Origin: Chara braunii
Lineage: Eukaryota > Streptophyta > Charophyceae > Charales > Characeae
Assembly (NCBI GenBank): GCA_003427395.1
Contig: BFEA01000001.1
Location: forward strand, 7,808,732 to 7,843,305
Length of the DNA stretch: 34,574 nt
Direction of reading: 5' to 3'
A program made the position numbers and the translations under genes. Positions within the stretch are counted from its first letter, which is position 1; every line of letters starts with the position of its first letter. The notes beneath the pieces are model-generated. The model did no database searches, was not told where the DNA came from, and saw only the letters and a list, made by a program, of their open reading frames with translations. Below are positions 1-10,121 of this stretch, one piece after another.

Positions 1-31
1 GTAGGCAGAGAGAGAGAAGAGGACAACAAAC

Positions 32-94
32 GAGGGGNNGTGACAAACTGTTTCGTCGGAGTTTCACCGACTCATCAGGAGGCTGAACCCTCAA
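32..94 (-). ncRNA. Degenerate hammerhead ribozyme (relic)
   Basis: On the minus strand the core CUGAUGA (78-72) is followed by a perfect 5-bp stem II, GUCGG (71-67) with CCGAC (59-55), closed by a 7-nt loop. Then come GAAA (54-51) and a 3-bp stem III ACA/UGU with loop GUU, ending in UC at 42, the predicted cleavage site. A distal stem I GAGGG (92-88) with CCCUC (36-32) is possible. The base pair expected next to the cleavage site is absent (C79 opposite A41), and two undetermined bases (38-39) lie in this arm. A short GA-rich tract at the window edge lies downstream in the minus sense, as in the element at the other end of the window. Likely a remnant of a PLE or retrozyme repeat; activity is doubtful. 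Confidence 0.5.
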
Positions 95-185
95 CAGTCT
101 GCAGAATCCCCTCACTGATTACACTGTAAATGATAATCTACCTTAACCAAAATCACAGTAGACTATCACTCACTCATACCAGATG

Positions 186-198
186 GAAAACTCTGGTC
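186..198. repeat. Target-site duplication, left copy (LINE-A)
   Basis: The 13-mer GAAAACTCTGGTC occurs here and again at 7049-7061, exactly where the LINE-A 3' end stops. The pairing with both element ends makes a target-site duplication the simplest reading. A 13-mer match anywhere in a window this size is not rare by itself, so its placement is the evidence. Confidence 0.6.
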
Positions 199-662
199 CT
201 GCTATTACAAGTCTCCAGAAAAATTGGGGAGGCCCGGTAGCGCTTCCGCCGACACTAATTTTGCGCTCGGACCAAGCGTTGTTCGACCGGCAACGGAGAA
301 CGTAGGACAACAGCTCCCGCGGCCAGCAAGACGGCGGTCTGTAAGTGACGTCACCTAGCCTACTCTTCCAAGCAAGACCAGGGAAACTGACGAAAATCAG
401 CTCTCCCTGCTAGCTTTGACGACACATGTCTAACAGGTTCCTCCCCTAACCACCATCGCTACGTCCTTATTAGGACTACACAATTAGTCTGAATGTACTA
501 GGTCTGATGATCAACTTTCTGACGCTCACTCTGTGGGTTTTTGGATCCCCCATGTTAGGTCAAGCTTCGTGCTCTATTGACGAGTGGTTGTTTGCTTAGC
601 TCACCCTCCTGTCCGCACACACGCACACTTACGGAAGACTCCCAAGACACCATCCCTTCTTA
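199..662 (+). other. LINE-A 5' untranslated region
   Basis: No ORF of note lies between the left target-site duplication and the ORF1 ATG at 663. By position this is the LINE 5' UTR and should hold its internal promoter, but I see no diagnostic promoter motif. Confidence 0.5.
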
Positions 663-2752
663 ATGGAGCCGGAAGCGGGAGCAGGGATACCAAACAGGTC
701 CCCTCCTCCCGCCCCGGAGGAGACTGGTGAAGACGATGGAAGAGTACGTGAGCTACTTCGTCTCTGTTATGAGGATGGTATTCTACCCAGTGATATTGAT
801 CCTGGGGAAATGACGATCCAAGGACGAGACGTTAGATTCAAAGTCAACGAGTCTATAGACCGTCTAAAGGTGCAGTGGCTAAAGGAGAGAACGGTCATGG
901 TGATATTTAGATAGGCAGCACGCTTTCTCCCAAGAAACGTGAAAGAGGATCTCATTCGGGCGTACGAAGATGAGAGAGTTCAGATGGGCGATGTCGGAGA
1001 AGGCTTTAGTAGGGGCCGAGTTAAGGTCGAAAGTTTGAACGCTGCCTCTTATGTAGCGAAGAGTATTACAATTTTTGCATGGCTCATCGACAAACGTAGT
1101 GCGGAAGTTGAACTCGGAGGCACCACATACAAGCTTGAGTTCAAGCCATGGCTCACGAATGCACAGCTGAGGGATCAACGAAGAATAGAGGAGCTTTTGA
1201 CCTTCTGGATCATCGTTGTGCAAGTGCCATTGGACGCTATGTTTTATTTGGAGGCTCACATCCGAAGAGCGATCGGCCCAGTCCTCCGAGCTCATCCGCC
1301 GAAGCAAGACAGAATGAGACCAGCGTTGGTCAACATCAAATTTGACCTGGACCCACAGGCCAGGCAAAACATGAAGGACTCAATCACTGTTGATACCTTC
1401 GAAGGGGACGAGCTTGTCGTCAAGCTTGCTTCGTCGGATACACCGCGATGCCGAAGATGCCGGACCTTCTTTCATTCGACAGACGAGTGTAGAAGAACGG
1501 GAAGATCAAGACAACAACAGGGAGGGTCAGGAGGTCAAGAGCGAAGAGCGGAATCAGCACAAGAAGCTTCGTCAAGACCGGTGTACCAGGGCCCGTTGGG
1601 ATCAGGAGGGGGAAATGCGCATCCAGTGCCCACGCAACTTGAAGCAGAAGGCGGACGCAATCAGGCTCCAGGTGCGCCCTTCCAAAATGTGTACCAGAAT
1701 CCAACCTACATGGTGCCTTCACAGCCTGTGCTTCCAAATGGAATTCTTGCACAGTTGCTTCAGGAGATGGCGCTTGCTCAGTCGAATGGTCAACTCCCAC
1801 TCGGGCAACCATTGGGTCTGTTTAGCTGGATGATGGGTCCCGGGAACGGAGGAGGCTTCCAACCGTACCAGCCACAGAACACACTTCAACCTACATGCTT
1901 ATTCCCGGCAGGTGTGGGAGGTCTTCAACAAGGAGGAGGAGGGGCCGCGACCTCATCGCAGGTACCAGGACCATCGGGACGCCCGGACATGACAACACCA
2001 GGTGGAAGAACACCCGGAAACACTTCGGGAAAACACCGAAGAGTGGACAGCAATGGCCTCGAGATCGAAAGAGAAGATTCCCGAACGTCGATCCGAAGCT
2101 CGGAGGGATCGGGTATACAGGAAACAGTAATCGGCACTCCTGGTATGAAGACCACCAGACGAAGAACGCCTGCTGCTTTGGGCCATGGTTGGAAAACGTA
2201 GAGAACAGAATATTGTCGATCATGTGCATCGCTGCCAAGGAGACCTTCTCGGTCATAGCGTGGAGTGGTGGAGATGGGGTGCCAGAACTTTTCAGCACGA
2301 CCTCACCCGAGCAGCCGATGCCAACAGCCGTCTCCAACATTGTACAAGCGGCAGTTCGAGGGAAGTTCATAGTGCGGCTGGTCCCAGACGTACTGATGGG
2401 AAGATTCATCCACGACTTGACGAATGGCAAGAAGTTGAAACTCTTTGTTCCAATCTTTGACACACGAATGGAGACGGAGCAATTAGCAAAATTGGAACAA
2501 GAAGGGATGAGGCTCCTTCCGTTGAACTGGTTTGCGGAAGGAAAGCGTCCGGACCTGCGGAGAATCAGAGTTCCGCCGCTTCATACGGGGGAATTTCTGG
2601 CAGACCTCAACAGCAAGCTGGCAAGGGATCGGAAAATCAACTCCAAGTTTTTCAAGGACTTTCTGCAATCCACATGGGTCACGCCACCGTCAACATCTGG
2701 AACGGCTGCTCCAACCCAACACACGAATGGGAGACTAAGCATGAATGGGTAG
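663..2752 (+). pseudogene. LINE-A ORF1: RNA-binding protein, one stop and one frameshift
   Basis: Starts at the ATG at 663 and reads in one frame to about 2150, interrupted only by TAG at 912-914; it then continues in another frame to TAG at 2750-2752 (shift between about 2150 and 2185). The N-terminal 250 residues resemble the DUF4283 region of plant LINE ORF1 proteins, with VQVP followed by an IRRAIG segment. A zinc knuckle follows: C263-x2-C266-x4-H271-x4-C276, spelled CRRCRTFFHSTDEC. Next is a Gly/Gln/Pro-rich linker, then about 180 residues (2190-2750) that I cannot assign. The expected role is binding the element RNA. Without the two lesions the product would be about 695 residues. Confidence 0.8.
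2741..2752 (+). promoter_or_regulatory. ORF1 stop / ORF2 start overlap
   Basis: The ORF2 ATG (2745-2747) lies inside the last codons of ORF1, whose TAG is at 2750-2752, giving an 8-base overlap in different frames. Such overlaps in two-ORF LINEs are associated with reinitiation after termination. The mechanism here is inferred, not shown. Confidence 0.55.
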
Positions 2753-3726
2753 ACTTCGTTTCTCTACCTGGAATTTGAGAGGGTTGGTAGACGCTTCACG
2801 TAAGTTAAAAAAAGCCAGACTAAAATCATGGATCCACGACAAGGGGGTTCAGGTGGTATGTTTGCAGGACACTAAATTAAACGAAGATAGAATTAATGAG
2901 ATGGGCTCCTGGTGGGATGGTCCCCAAATCTGGTCGCCCGCTCAGGACACCAGAGGGGGGGTTGCCATCCTGGTTCATAGGGATGCAGGTTTGGAGATCC
3001 TAGATTATTACGCGGATCTTCGGGGTCGGTGGGTCTGGTTAAAGGTATGGATAGATGAGGAAGAATGGCTTATTCTGAATGTGTATGCCCCTACCATTAG
3101 GAAAGAGAGAGCAATCTTCTTCGAAGAGCTTAACCATCTAACGCCCTCCTGTAAGAATATAATTTTTACAGGTGATTGGAATGTTTCCTTGGATTCAGCA
3201 GCCACAAAGCCTGGCAGCCAGAATCCCGCAGACGTTCTAAATTTACTCAGGTTGATGGACAACTTTTCGCTGATCGATCCGTACCGCCTTTCACATCCGC
3301 AGGATGAAGGACTTACGTGGTTCTCAAACTTCCGAGAGGGAATAGGTATAATCAGCAGGAGATTGGATTTTTTCTTGATCTCAGAGAAATTGTGGGAACA
3401 AGTAGATTCAGTAAACACGCATACTCACCCTCTCTCTGATCATAAATCGGTGATTCTTCAACTGCACACTTCTGCGATAGCAAGAGGGAAAGGCTACTTT
3501 CGTTTCAACACTCAGAACCTGCAAGACCCGGGACTAGTCGCATGGATGAAAACCTTTTGGGACGAATGGGAAAAAACGAAGGATCGTTTTGCTGAGCTGG
3601 AGGAATGGTGGCAGACGGGTTCCATTATCTTTTCCAATCATCTGAATGTATTTTCACGAATTCTTGTGTTAAACAGGAACAAGAAGTTAGGCTCAAGAAG
3701 AAGATCGAGCAAGCGGAACAGAAAAT

Positions 3727-3788
3727 GGCTCGCCATCCAATCTCTCGCATAGTCTGGGGCTCGCCATCCAATCTCTCGCATAGTCTGG
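3727..3788 (+). repeat. Perfect 31-bp tandem duplication inside ORF2
   Basis: Two identical adjacent 31-bp copies (3727-3757 and 3758-3788). Since 31 is not a multiple of three, the duplication itself shifts the ORF2 frame. Its perfect identity in an otherwise decayed element suggests it is recent. Confidence 0.95.
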
Positions 3789-3821
3789 GGTAGGGAAAGA
3801 GTAAAGCTGTTCCTAAAAGCT

Positions 3822-3896
3822 AGTTCATCTCAGTGCTATACAAAAAAGGAAGCTGTTTTCTTGGATGGGGCCAGTTCATCTCAGTGCTATACAAAA
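3822..3896 (+). repeat. 24-bp direct repeat at a deletion junction
   Basis: AGTTCATCTCAGTGCTATAC plus four A occurs at 3822-3845 and again at 3873-3896. The second copy is joined directly to RT coding sequence starting KGDK. In intact LINEs roughly 200 or more residues separate these regions, so the second copy looks like templated filler at a repaired deletion. Confidence 0.75.
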
Positions 3897-6509
3897 GGGT
3901 GATAAGGTTGAAGTAAGGAACTACCGACCGATTGCTCTGTTGAACGTATCATATAAATTATTAGCAAAGACGCTGGCCCGAAGACTGAGTTTGGTCCTAC
4001 CGGACCTTGTTAAAGAAGACCAAGCAGCCTTTGTTCGAGGTCGATCGATATTTAACAACATAGCGACTGCTATCCAAGCGTTAGAGATCATTGCAGAGGA
4101 CGAACTGAACATGATGGTGCTACTCTTGGACTTGGAAAAGGCGTATGACCGGGTAAACTGGTCATACGTCCTCTCCACGCTGAAACATCTGAATTTTGGC
4201 GAGAACTTCCGCAGTTGGATTACAGCAATGTACGTGTACTCAACGGCAGCAGTCTTAGTAAACGGAAAAATCTCTCGAACTTTGCACTGTCTCGATCTCT
4301 CAGACAGGGATGCCCTCTGGCGCCCCTGCTCTTTGTAATCCAACTAGAGGTTTTAATGAATAATGTTAGAGCCCACCCGCAAATACAGGGTCTGCAGGTG
4401 GGCAATCTGGAATGTCGAGCCAAGGCCTTAGCAGATGATCTGCTGGCCATATCCAAGAATACCACAGAGTCCTTAGGAGCACCTAAAAGCTGTCTGGATG
4501 ACTACTCTGCCCTCTCAGAAGCTTCGGTGAACTGGCATAAATCTGTGTTTTTATTGCCAGATCAGCACGCGCCCAGTACCAGCTGGGGTATGAAACAGGT
4601 TGAACTTAACAGATCAGAGCGATTTCTGGGAATATAAATAGCACTGTACGACTGTAACGCGGACCAGGACGACATGCTGCTTCAAAAAGCACTACAGAGG
4701 CTTGCCTCTTGGGGTAAAGCCCCGCATCTGTCCATTTTCGGCAGGGTAATGGTAGTCAATGTTTCACTCTTCTCCTTACTTTGGTATGTAGGAACAGTTC
4801 GGGAACTGGGAAGCCAACTGTGCCCAATGATAAAAGGACGAGCTTCTAAGTTTGAGTGGAAACCCTTTGCATCTGAAGAGGACTCCTTTATCCCAAAAGT
4901 CGCCTGGGATTTGATTACTATGACACGTGAAGAGGGAGGATTGGGACTGACAGATCCAAGCAGAAAGAATGCGGCTACATTGGTGCAATAGATCATCAAG
5001 GCGATCTCGTCAGGAAGAACTGAGCATTGGATAGTGCTAGGTGAACAGATCCTGATGAGAGAGTGGAGTCTCGCTCGGCCGGAAGATGTATGGACAGCAC
5101 TGTTAATGTTTTCATACCAGAGAAGAATAGTCACATCGCGTTTCTGGGCCCCAATCATCAGAGCCTGGAAATACCTCAGACCGGACACGTGGGAACAACC
5201 AGTCACAAGGCAAGAAGTCCTCAACGAGCCAATCTTCGAGAATCCGCATATAACAGATGCGTCGAACCAGTGGCTTAAGGCGCAAAGGCAGCTTTGGACG
5301 AGCCTGGATGGAGAAGGGAGTTGCAACTATTAAGGATCTCTGGGACCCGATAAGCAGCCGCTGGTTCACTGTCGAAGAACTTCAGAGTAAGCTCGGCTCC
5401 ATGAGGAACGTAGAAGGGAAAAGGAATACAGTCCTAGAGGCCATTCCGGAGGCCTGGAAGGAACGGCTAGACCCGGCGGGTCTTGACCCTCCGGGTACCT
5501 GGTACCGCTCCGCCAATGGTTCTCCGGAATTCTGGAAACTGATTGCTCACACGGAAGATAGAAGAACCTTTCAATGCTGGTCTGTACAATCGTCTACCAA
5601 CCAATTGCTTAAGCTGGAAGAGGAAGACCCCCACCCAGAGTTGGGATCAGCACTATGCCAGGTCAGGGTCTTTGAAGAGGTCAGACAGGATGATTCTCTA
5701 GTATGCACAGTGTTTGCAGAAGGACAATGTATAGAGACTATAAGACTCGACCCTGCCCTCTGGACTTGGAGAGCTAAGGGGAAGAACGGGGAGAACCTCC
5801 CGTTAGTAAACTATACTGCTCGGACGGGGTACAGAATTTTAAGTCCACCTAGACAACCGCTGGCAGTTGCAGTGAGCAGATGGCTGCAGGTGTTGCAAAT
5901 CTCCCCTGAGGTGATTAGGCAGTCGATCTCTAGATGCTGGGAACAGCTTAAGGTTATTCCCAACCAAAGACACGCAGGACTGATGTGGCTACTGTCTTAT
6001 ATGGCCACACCCTCATCCGTATGGTTAGCCCAGAGGGGCATCTTACTGGATCTTACCTGTAGTAGATGTCAGTGGGCCTTTGAATTAACACCACATCTGT
6101 GGTGGGATTGCCCAGCTTCAGACAGAATTTGGAAATGGTGGGGGAAGTTTTGGCAATCGCTAACTGGGCAGTCCTTTGAGTGGTCCAGAGAGTGGGTCTT
6201 GTTAGGGGGCGTCCCTGACAATATGCAAATTGATTCGGGTTGGGGTTACGTGGCCCAAACAGCCAGAGCAGCTGGCTCAGACGTGGTATGGTTTGAACGG
6301 AACAGCAGAGTCTTCAACAGGAGAGAACTCAGCACCGCTTCAAGGCCAACCTGAGAAGATCGATTAAGGCAGATTGGAGAAGGAAGGGCTGTGCAACACC
6401 AGGCCCAGGAAGATCATGGTTCCAGAGAACTTGGTGTTTAAGCACTCAAATAAGCAACATATCTTCGAAGGGACAGTTAGTGTTGGGACGATGGGTTCTT
6501 TCGGATTAG

Positions 6510-7048
6510 TTAGTTTGGTGTCCCAACCAGGACGCTCGGTTTTCTTTGCCACAGGAGTCAGGCAGATGGGGTTCAAAGGTCAGGAAGGAGCGTCATCACA
6601 ATTTGTTGAAACCAGCGGGTCTCTAACCACCGACTATAGGTGGCAGGATTTAGAATTTTGATAGGATAGATTAGGCCGAGTTAATTGGACAGTTTCTTCT
6701 CCCTTTTTAGTAGATTAGGCTTTCAGTTGGAATTGTTTTTCCTTTTCCCATGGTTAGGTAGGCAGTGCTGGGTACCTTTTGTGCTTGTTCGGTTTTTAGG
6801 CCCTGAGGGTTATGGTTTGTTATTTTTTCCTTTCTTTCACTGGGGTTGCGGATCAGTCAGAGCAACGGTCTCGCACTGTGGGGTTGCGGATCAGTCAGAG
6901 CAACGGTCTCGCACTGACCATTTTGTCTCTGGACGTCTTCCCAACGCCCAAGCCTAACACTGGGTATTGGCCCCAGAATATTGTGCTGTGCTCACTCCGG
7001 GTTGTTTGTGGAGGATTCCCGGCCTCCCCTTGAGCTTTTGTAATGAAT
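6510..7048 (+). other. LINE-A 3' untranslated region
   Basis: Non-coding tail after the ORF2 stop. It holds the 38-bp tandem duplication at 6841-6916 and ends in CCCGGCCTCC..TTGTAATGAATGA. The end motif has a clear counterpart in LINE-B, just upstream of that element's poly(A). Confidence 0.65.
6841..6916 (+). repeat. Perfect 38-bp tandem duplication in LINE 3' UTR
   Basis: 6841-6878 and 6879-6916 are identical, each beginning TGGGGTTGCGGATCAGTCAG. It is the second perfect short tandem duplication inside this LINE copy. Confidence 0.95.
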
Positions 7049-7061
7049 GAAAACTCTGGTC
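7049..7061. repeat. Target-site duplication, right copy (LINE-A)
   Basis: GAAAACTCTGGTC, identical to 186-198, directly after the LINE tail. Confidence 0.6.
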
Positions 7062-7152
7062 GCATTGCAATCCTGCACAACATATTTTTTTAACAGATTT
7101 TTTTGTTTCGGAACTTTGGGGCCCAGCCGAAGTTGCCACCTATTCACTGAAT

Positions 7153-7218
7153 ATGACGCCCGGTGATTATAAACGAATACCGCCGGGCGTTACATTCGTA
7201 TACAACGCCCGGGCGTTA
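7153..7218. repeat. CGCCCGGG palindromes
   Basis: Contains the perfect 14-bp palindrome AACGCCCGGGCGTT (7204-7217) and an inverted pair ACGCCCGG / CCGGGCGT nearby, giving hairpin potential. No gene or known element is recognised. Otherwise I see nothing clear between 7062 and 7468. Confidence 0.6.
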
Positions 7219-7468
7219 TTTTCGGGTGAAGACGGTAATTGCACCGCTCGACATCCACCAAGATTTTGAATGGACAAAGATTGTCCAGATTCATTCAAAA
7301 TTTTGGCCGATGGCGATTGGTGCGACTTGGCCCTTACTGTGAAGTCACGGTACTCTAGAATACGCCGACTGCAAATTAGCTATCCCAAAAACAAAAGAGG
7401 GAAAAGAAAAAAATTAAAAAAAAATGAGATATCCAAAGACCATGCGTTTCAGGCATCTTACCAGCAGC

Positions 7469-7684
7469 TGGCGCCACTGGCTGTCGGGCATTTCGCCAGC
7501 TGGCGCCTCTGCTAATCAGCCATTTTGCCAGCTGGCACTACCTTCTTCCCCCAGGTACAACGTACGGTCATTATAGCTGTATTTGGGGTATGTTTAAGTC
7601 TAAATACAGCTATAATGACCGTACGTTGTATTCGGGGGAAGAAGGTACTGCTTGTCAGCCATTCTCACGTCTGGCACCACTACC
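7469..7684. repeat. Degenerate 35-bp repeat cluster, interrupted
   Basis: Three related segments at about 7469-7503, 7508-7542 and 7648-7684 share a pattern near CTG..TCAGCCATTTTGCCAGCTGGCAC. The fold-back element at 7541-7645 separates the second and third, so the cluster seems to pre-date that insertion. Confidence 0.5.
7541..7645. mobile_element. Small MITE-like fold-back element, TA-flanked
   Basis: Two arms of 46 bases including the TAs (7539-7584 and 7602-7647) are inverted repeats with three mismatches, enclosing a 17-base spacer. Both outer edges are TA and the terminus reads CCTTCTTCCCCC. TA duplication plus terminal inverted repeats fits a Tc1/mariner-type (Stowaway-like) miniature element; no transposase is present. 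A transcript across it would form a nearly perfect 43-pair hairpin. Confidence 0.7.
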
Positions 7685-7685
7685 C

Positions 7686-8087
7686 GAAGAAAAAAAAGAA
7701 AGGAAAAACTGGGCAGATCTGGGAAAGCCACTTGCCCGTTGCCCGTCCTCTGCCCTCAGCCGTGTTCGTCATTAACCATCACCGAATCTGTGCCATAGAG
7801 AATCTGAGATATTCCATGCAAAGAAGGTTTCTAATCAGTCATACCAAACAATTTTCAGCATAAACTTCACGAATTTCACTTGCACAACGGAAAACAGTAA
7901 GACTCTCTTCCTTTCACTTGCTACGGAGCAAAGCTAAAAAGGAGGAAACACACCGATCGCTCGCCACAGACCTCTTCCCATACCTGAAGAATCTCCTCAA
8001 AACAGAATTTGGGCAAAGCCAAAGAAAAAGAGGCCGTCGAGAAGAATGATTACCTGCGCGCTAGGAAAACCGCTTTCTCTCTTCCAG

Positions 8088-8090
<3 letters not shown>
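7686..8090. other. Region without recognised gene
   Basis: Short open frames only, none with recognisable similarity. It ends at the (TC)n tract and lies downstream of NOP56. Confidence 0.5.
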
Positions 8091-8173
<83 letters not shown>

Positions 8174-8220
8174 CTGTGCGTGACACACACTTGAACACAG
8201 AGAGACAGAGAGCCCAACGG

Positions 8221-8256
<36 letters not shown>
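8091..8256. repeat. (TC)n microsatellites
   Basis: An uninterrupted TC tract at 8091-8170 and a second at 8224-8256, downstream of NOP56 (read as GA in its sense). Long Arg-Glu or Ser-Leu open frames across them are artefacts of the dinucleotide repeat. Confidence 0.97.
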
Positions 8257-8257
<1 letters not shown>

Positions 8258-8394
8258 GCTGGCGAAACCTACTGCTCCCCTCTGCTACTCCGTCTCTACA
8301 AAAATTCGCAATTACGCAAATGTTGGCAACCTCCCAAGCACAAAAACCTAAACCTAGCAAGAGACAAAAAGAAAAGCGTAAAAAAAAACAATAT

Positions 8395-10032
8395 TCAATC
8401 CTCGGACGAGGCTTTGACCTTCTTCTTCTTTTTCTTCTTCGGCTCTCCGGCGTCGTCATCCAGTTTTACTTTCTTCAACAGCGGCGCCACAGTCTCTCCG
8501 TCCACGGACTCTTCCATTTTCTTTTTCTTCTTCTTCGCCTTCTTCTCTCCCTCCTGCTCCTCCCCATCTTCCTGCTTTTCCACCTCCGCCACGTCGTTCT
8601 CTGCTTTGTCCTTCTTCTTCTTCTTCTTCTTCGCCCCCTTGTCCTCCTCATCCTCCCGTTTCCCGTTCGCTTCCGCCATGACCGCGTCCTTTTCCTCTCC
8701 CTCCTCCCCCTCCGCAAGACTCTTCATCACATCGTGCATCACGTCAATGTTCTTCCTCGGCGCAATTCCCTTGTCATAAAAGTCTAGCCTCTCCTCCACC
8801 TGCTCTCGCAGTTTCTCTCCGTACGCATTCGTCGCCACGTCGGAAAAACAGTCAATCCGACAGGCGATAGAGCACTTGTTCGCAAGATAGCGCGATATCC
8901 TTCCCTTGTTCTTGGCTTGCGCTTTGCCAATGAACGAGGAGTGGTAGATAATGCCATACTTGGGTGTTTTGCCTTTGGTCTTCAGCGCCCTGAAGAGGGC
9001 CTTCTCGGCGCCAAGGATCTGAACCGTGGAAGCCGGGTACTTTGCGAGATTCGTCAGACTGCCGGCGTGAGAGATCAAACGTGCGCCGACGATCTCGCCG
9101 ATCAGCGCGGCAAGATTGGGCGCGACGTCGCTCATCTTGCTAATGAGGTAAGCATGGAGTTTTTTGCGGTAGTCGACCAACGCCACAACTCTTTGCGCGA
9201 AACTCTCGATGTTAATGAGATCGATGGGGGAGATGTCTTGACCCATGGATGACTTGGCCGCTTCCAACACCTCCGCAGCCTTCTCCTCGTCCCCGATGAT
9301 CTCCACCAATCGAGGGATGTCCTCCTCTTTCAACGTCGACTTGTCCTTGACAAACTGCGCTACCCTCGTGTAGGTGTAATTATCGGGAATGACCCTCACC
9401 AACTCAGGGAAGTGCCACGAGTACCATTCTCGCACGCGCATCACAAAGGTGTTTATGTCTTTGTCCAACGTGTCCAGCAAACAGATGCTCTGTATGATCA
9501 TATTGTCAACTCTATTCACATTGAACTTCACCTTCGATCGGCTGTAGCTATGGCCGAGCCCGAGCTGCGCCTTCTCAAGGTCGCCGTCCTTCAGGTCTTT
9601 CACGAATCGACTAAAATGCAGACGAACACCCCTCAGAATCTCGAGAACGAGGTCGTTGCTCTGACAAGGAATATTGGTCGCCTCCTGGATGGCCGATCCC
9701 AGCTTCGGCTCCGCGACTCCGACAGCAAACCGTGGAGTCTTCCCCGCCTTCACTTTCGGGAGATTCATTTGCAGAAACTCTTGCAGTTCGCTTGTCATGA
9801 TGCCCTCCGAGACGGCATTCATTTGCTCCAAAGCGTCCGCCGCCGAGCTGAACGGCTTAAAAGCCGTCATGTTCACAACCCTTCCAAACCTATTCAGATC
9901 CGAGATCGATTCTTGAATGGCCTCTGCAGTCATGCCTACCGCATCCAGCCCCACCGCCTCGAACACAGCATACCCAGACGCTGCTTCAAACAACACATAA
10001 AGGGCCTTGACGGCCTCCTTCACGTCCCCCAT
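8395..10032 (-). CDS. NOP56: Nucleolar protein 56, box C/D snoRNP core
   Basis: A complete 545-residue protein in one uninterrupted reading frame, ATG at 10032 to TGA at 8395. NOP56 pairs with NOP58 on fibrillarin-containing box C/D snoRNPs in the nucleolus, which guide 2'-O-methylation and processing of pre-rRNA. The NOP5NT domain is at about 10-75 ([21 protein letters not shown]), a central coiled-coil region at about 165-300, and the Nop domain at about 255-405 with the hallmark [20 protein letters not shown] at 312-331. The charged tail from 441 holds several KKK/EE blocks ending ASSED, typical of eukaryotic NOP56. The codons for all conserved blocks are contiguous, so no intron interrupts the coding region. 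It ends in TGA and contains no internal TAA/TAG, showing the standard code. The nearest paralogue is NOP58, but GVAEPKLG and the N-terminus favour NOP56. There is no poly(A) tract after the stop, so a recent retrocopy is not proven. Confidence 0.97.
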   Translation of the reverse strand: MGDVKEAVKALYVLFEAASGYAVFEAVGLDAVGMTAEAIQESISDLNRFGRVVNMTAFKPFSSAADALEQMNAVSEGIMTSELQEFLQMNLPKVKAGKTPRFAVGVAEPKLGSAIQEATNIPCQSNDLVLEILRGVRLHFSRFVKDLKDGDLEKAQLGLGHSYSRSKVKFNVNRVDNMIIQSICLLDTLDKDINTFVMRVREWYSWHFPELVRVIPDNYTYTRVAQFVKDKSTLKEEDIPRLVEIIGDEEKAAEVLEAAKSSMGQDISPIDLINIESFAQRVVALVDYRKKLHAYLISKMSDVAPNLAALIGEIVGARLISHAGSLTNLAKYPASTVQILGAEKALFRALKTKGKTPKYGIIYHSSFIGKAQAKNKGRISRYLANKCSIACRIDCFSDVATNAYGEKLREQVEERLDFYDKGIAPRKNIDVMHDVMKSLAEGEEGEEKDAVMAEANGKREDEEDKGAKKKKKKKDKAENDVAEVEKQEDGEEQEGEKKAKKKKKKMEESVDGETVAPLLKKVKLDDDAGEPKKKKKKKVKASSED

Positions 10033-10077
10033 GTTTCTCTGCCGCCGTCACCCCACTTTCACAACAGATCAAGACGG

Positions 10078-10085
10078 AACCCTAA
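10078..10085. promoter_or_regulatory. Telo-box-like element upstream of NOP56
   Basis: AACCCTAA lies 46 bases upstream of the NOP56 ATG. Telo-boxes (AAACCCTAA) are common in plant promoters of ribosomal-protein and ribosome-biogenesis genes, which suits NOP56. The match is eight bases, so chance cannot be excluded. Confidence 0.45.
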
Positions 10086-10121
10086 AATCCTGCCTCCACT
10101 CCTTCCTGCCCCGGACCAGGC

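Larger units (their letters stand above)
2745..6509 (+). pseudogene. LINE-A ORF2: endonuclease-reverse transcriptase, broken
   Basis: Residues 1-240 are an exonuclease/endonuclease/phosphatase domain: WNLRG (N10), LQDTK (Asp42 where Glu is usual), NVYAP (Y114), GDWN (D144, N146), RLDFFLIS (D208) and SDH (D232, H233). RT motifs follow at 3895-4640: KGDK..VRNYRPI, DLEKAYD (motif A), SLRQGCPLAP (motif B) and ALADDL (4428-4442, motif C). The C-terminal zf-RVT is at about 6055-6160 (CSRC, then HLWWDC, then IWKWW). Damage: a 31-bp tandem duplication at 3727, a deletion that removes most of the endonuclease-RT linker (junction near 3872-3897), frameshifts near 4275, 5257-5333 and 6330, and in-frame stops TAA 4635 and TAG 4989. 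The final frame ends at TAG 6507-6509. No functional enzyme can be made. Confidence 0.88.
199..7048 (+). mobile_element. LINE-A: near-complete L1-like non-LTR retrotransposon, decayed
   Basis: About 6.85 kb with plant L1 layout: 5' UTR, ORF1 (DUF4283-like plus CCHC), ORF2 (apurinic-type endonuclease, reverse transcriptase, C-terminal zf-RVT) and 3' UTR. It is bounded by the 13-bp duplications at 186-198 and 7049-7061. The 3' end (CCCGGCCTCC then an AATGAATGA tail) resembles the end of LINE-B at about 15650-15672, supporting one family. It is non-autonomous: ORF1 has one stop and one frameshift; ORF2 has a deletion between endonuclease and RT, at least two in-frame stops and several frameshifts. 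Confidence 0.85.

Noticed and set aside
8009-8459. Open frames encoding long Arg-Glu or Ser-Leu runs across the TC tracts
   Set aside because: Artefacts of a dinucleotide repeat with no stop codons.
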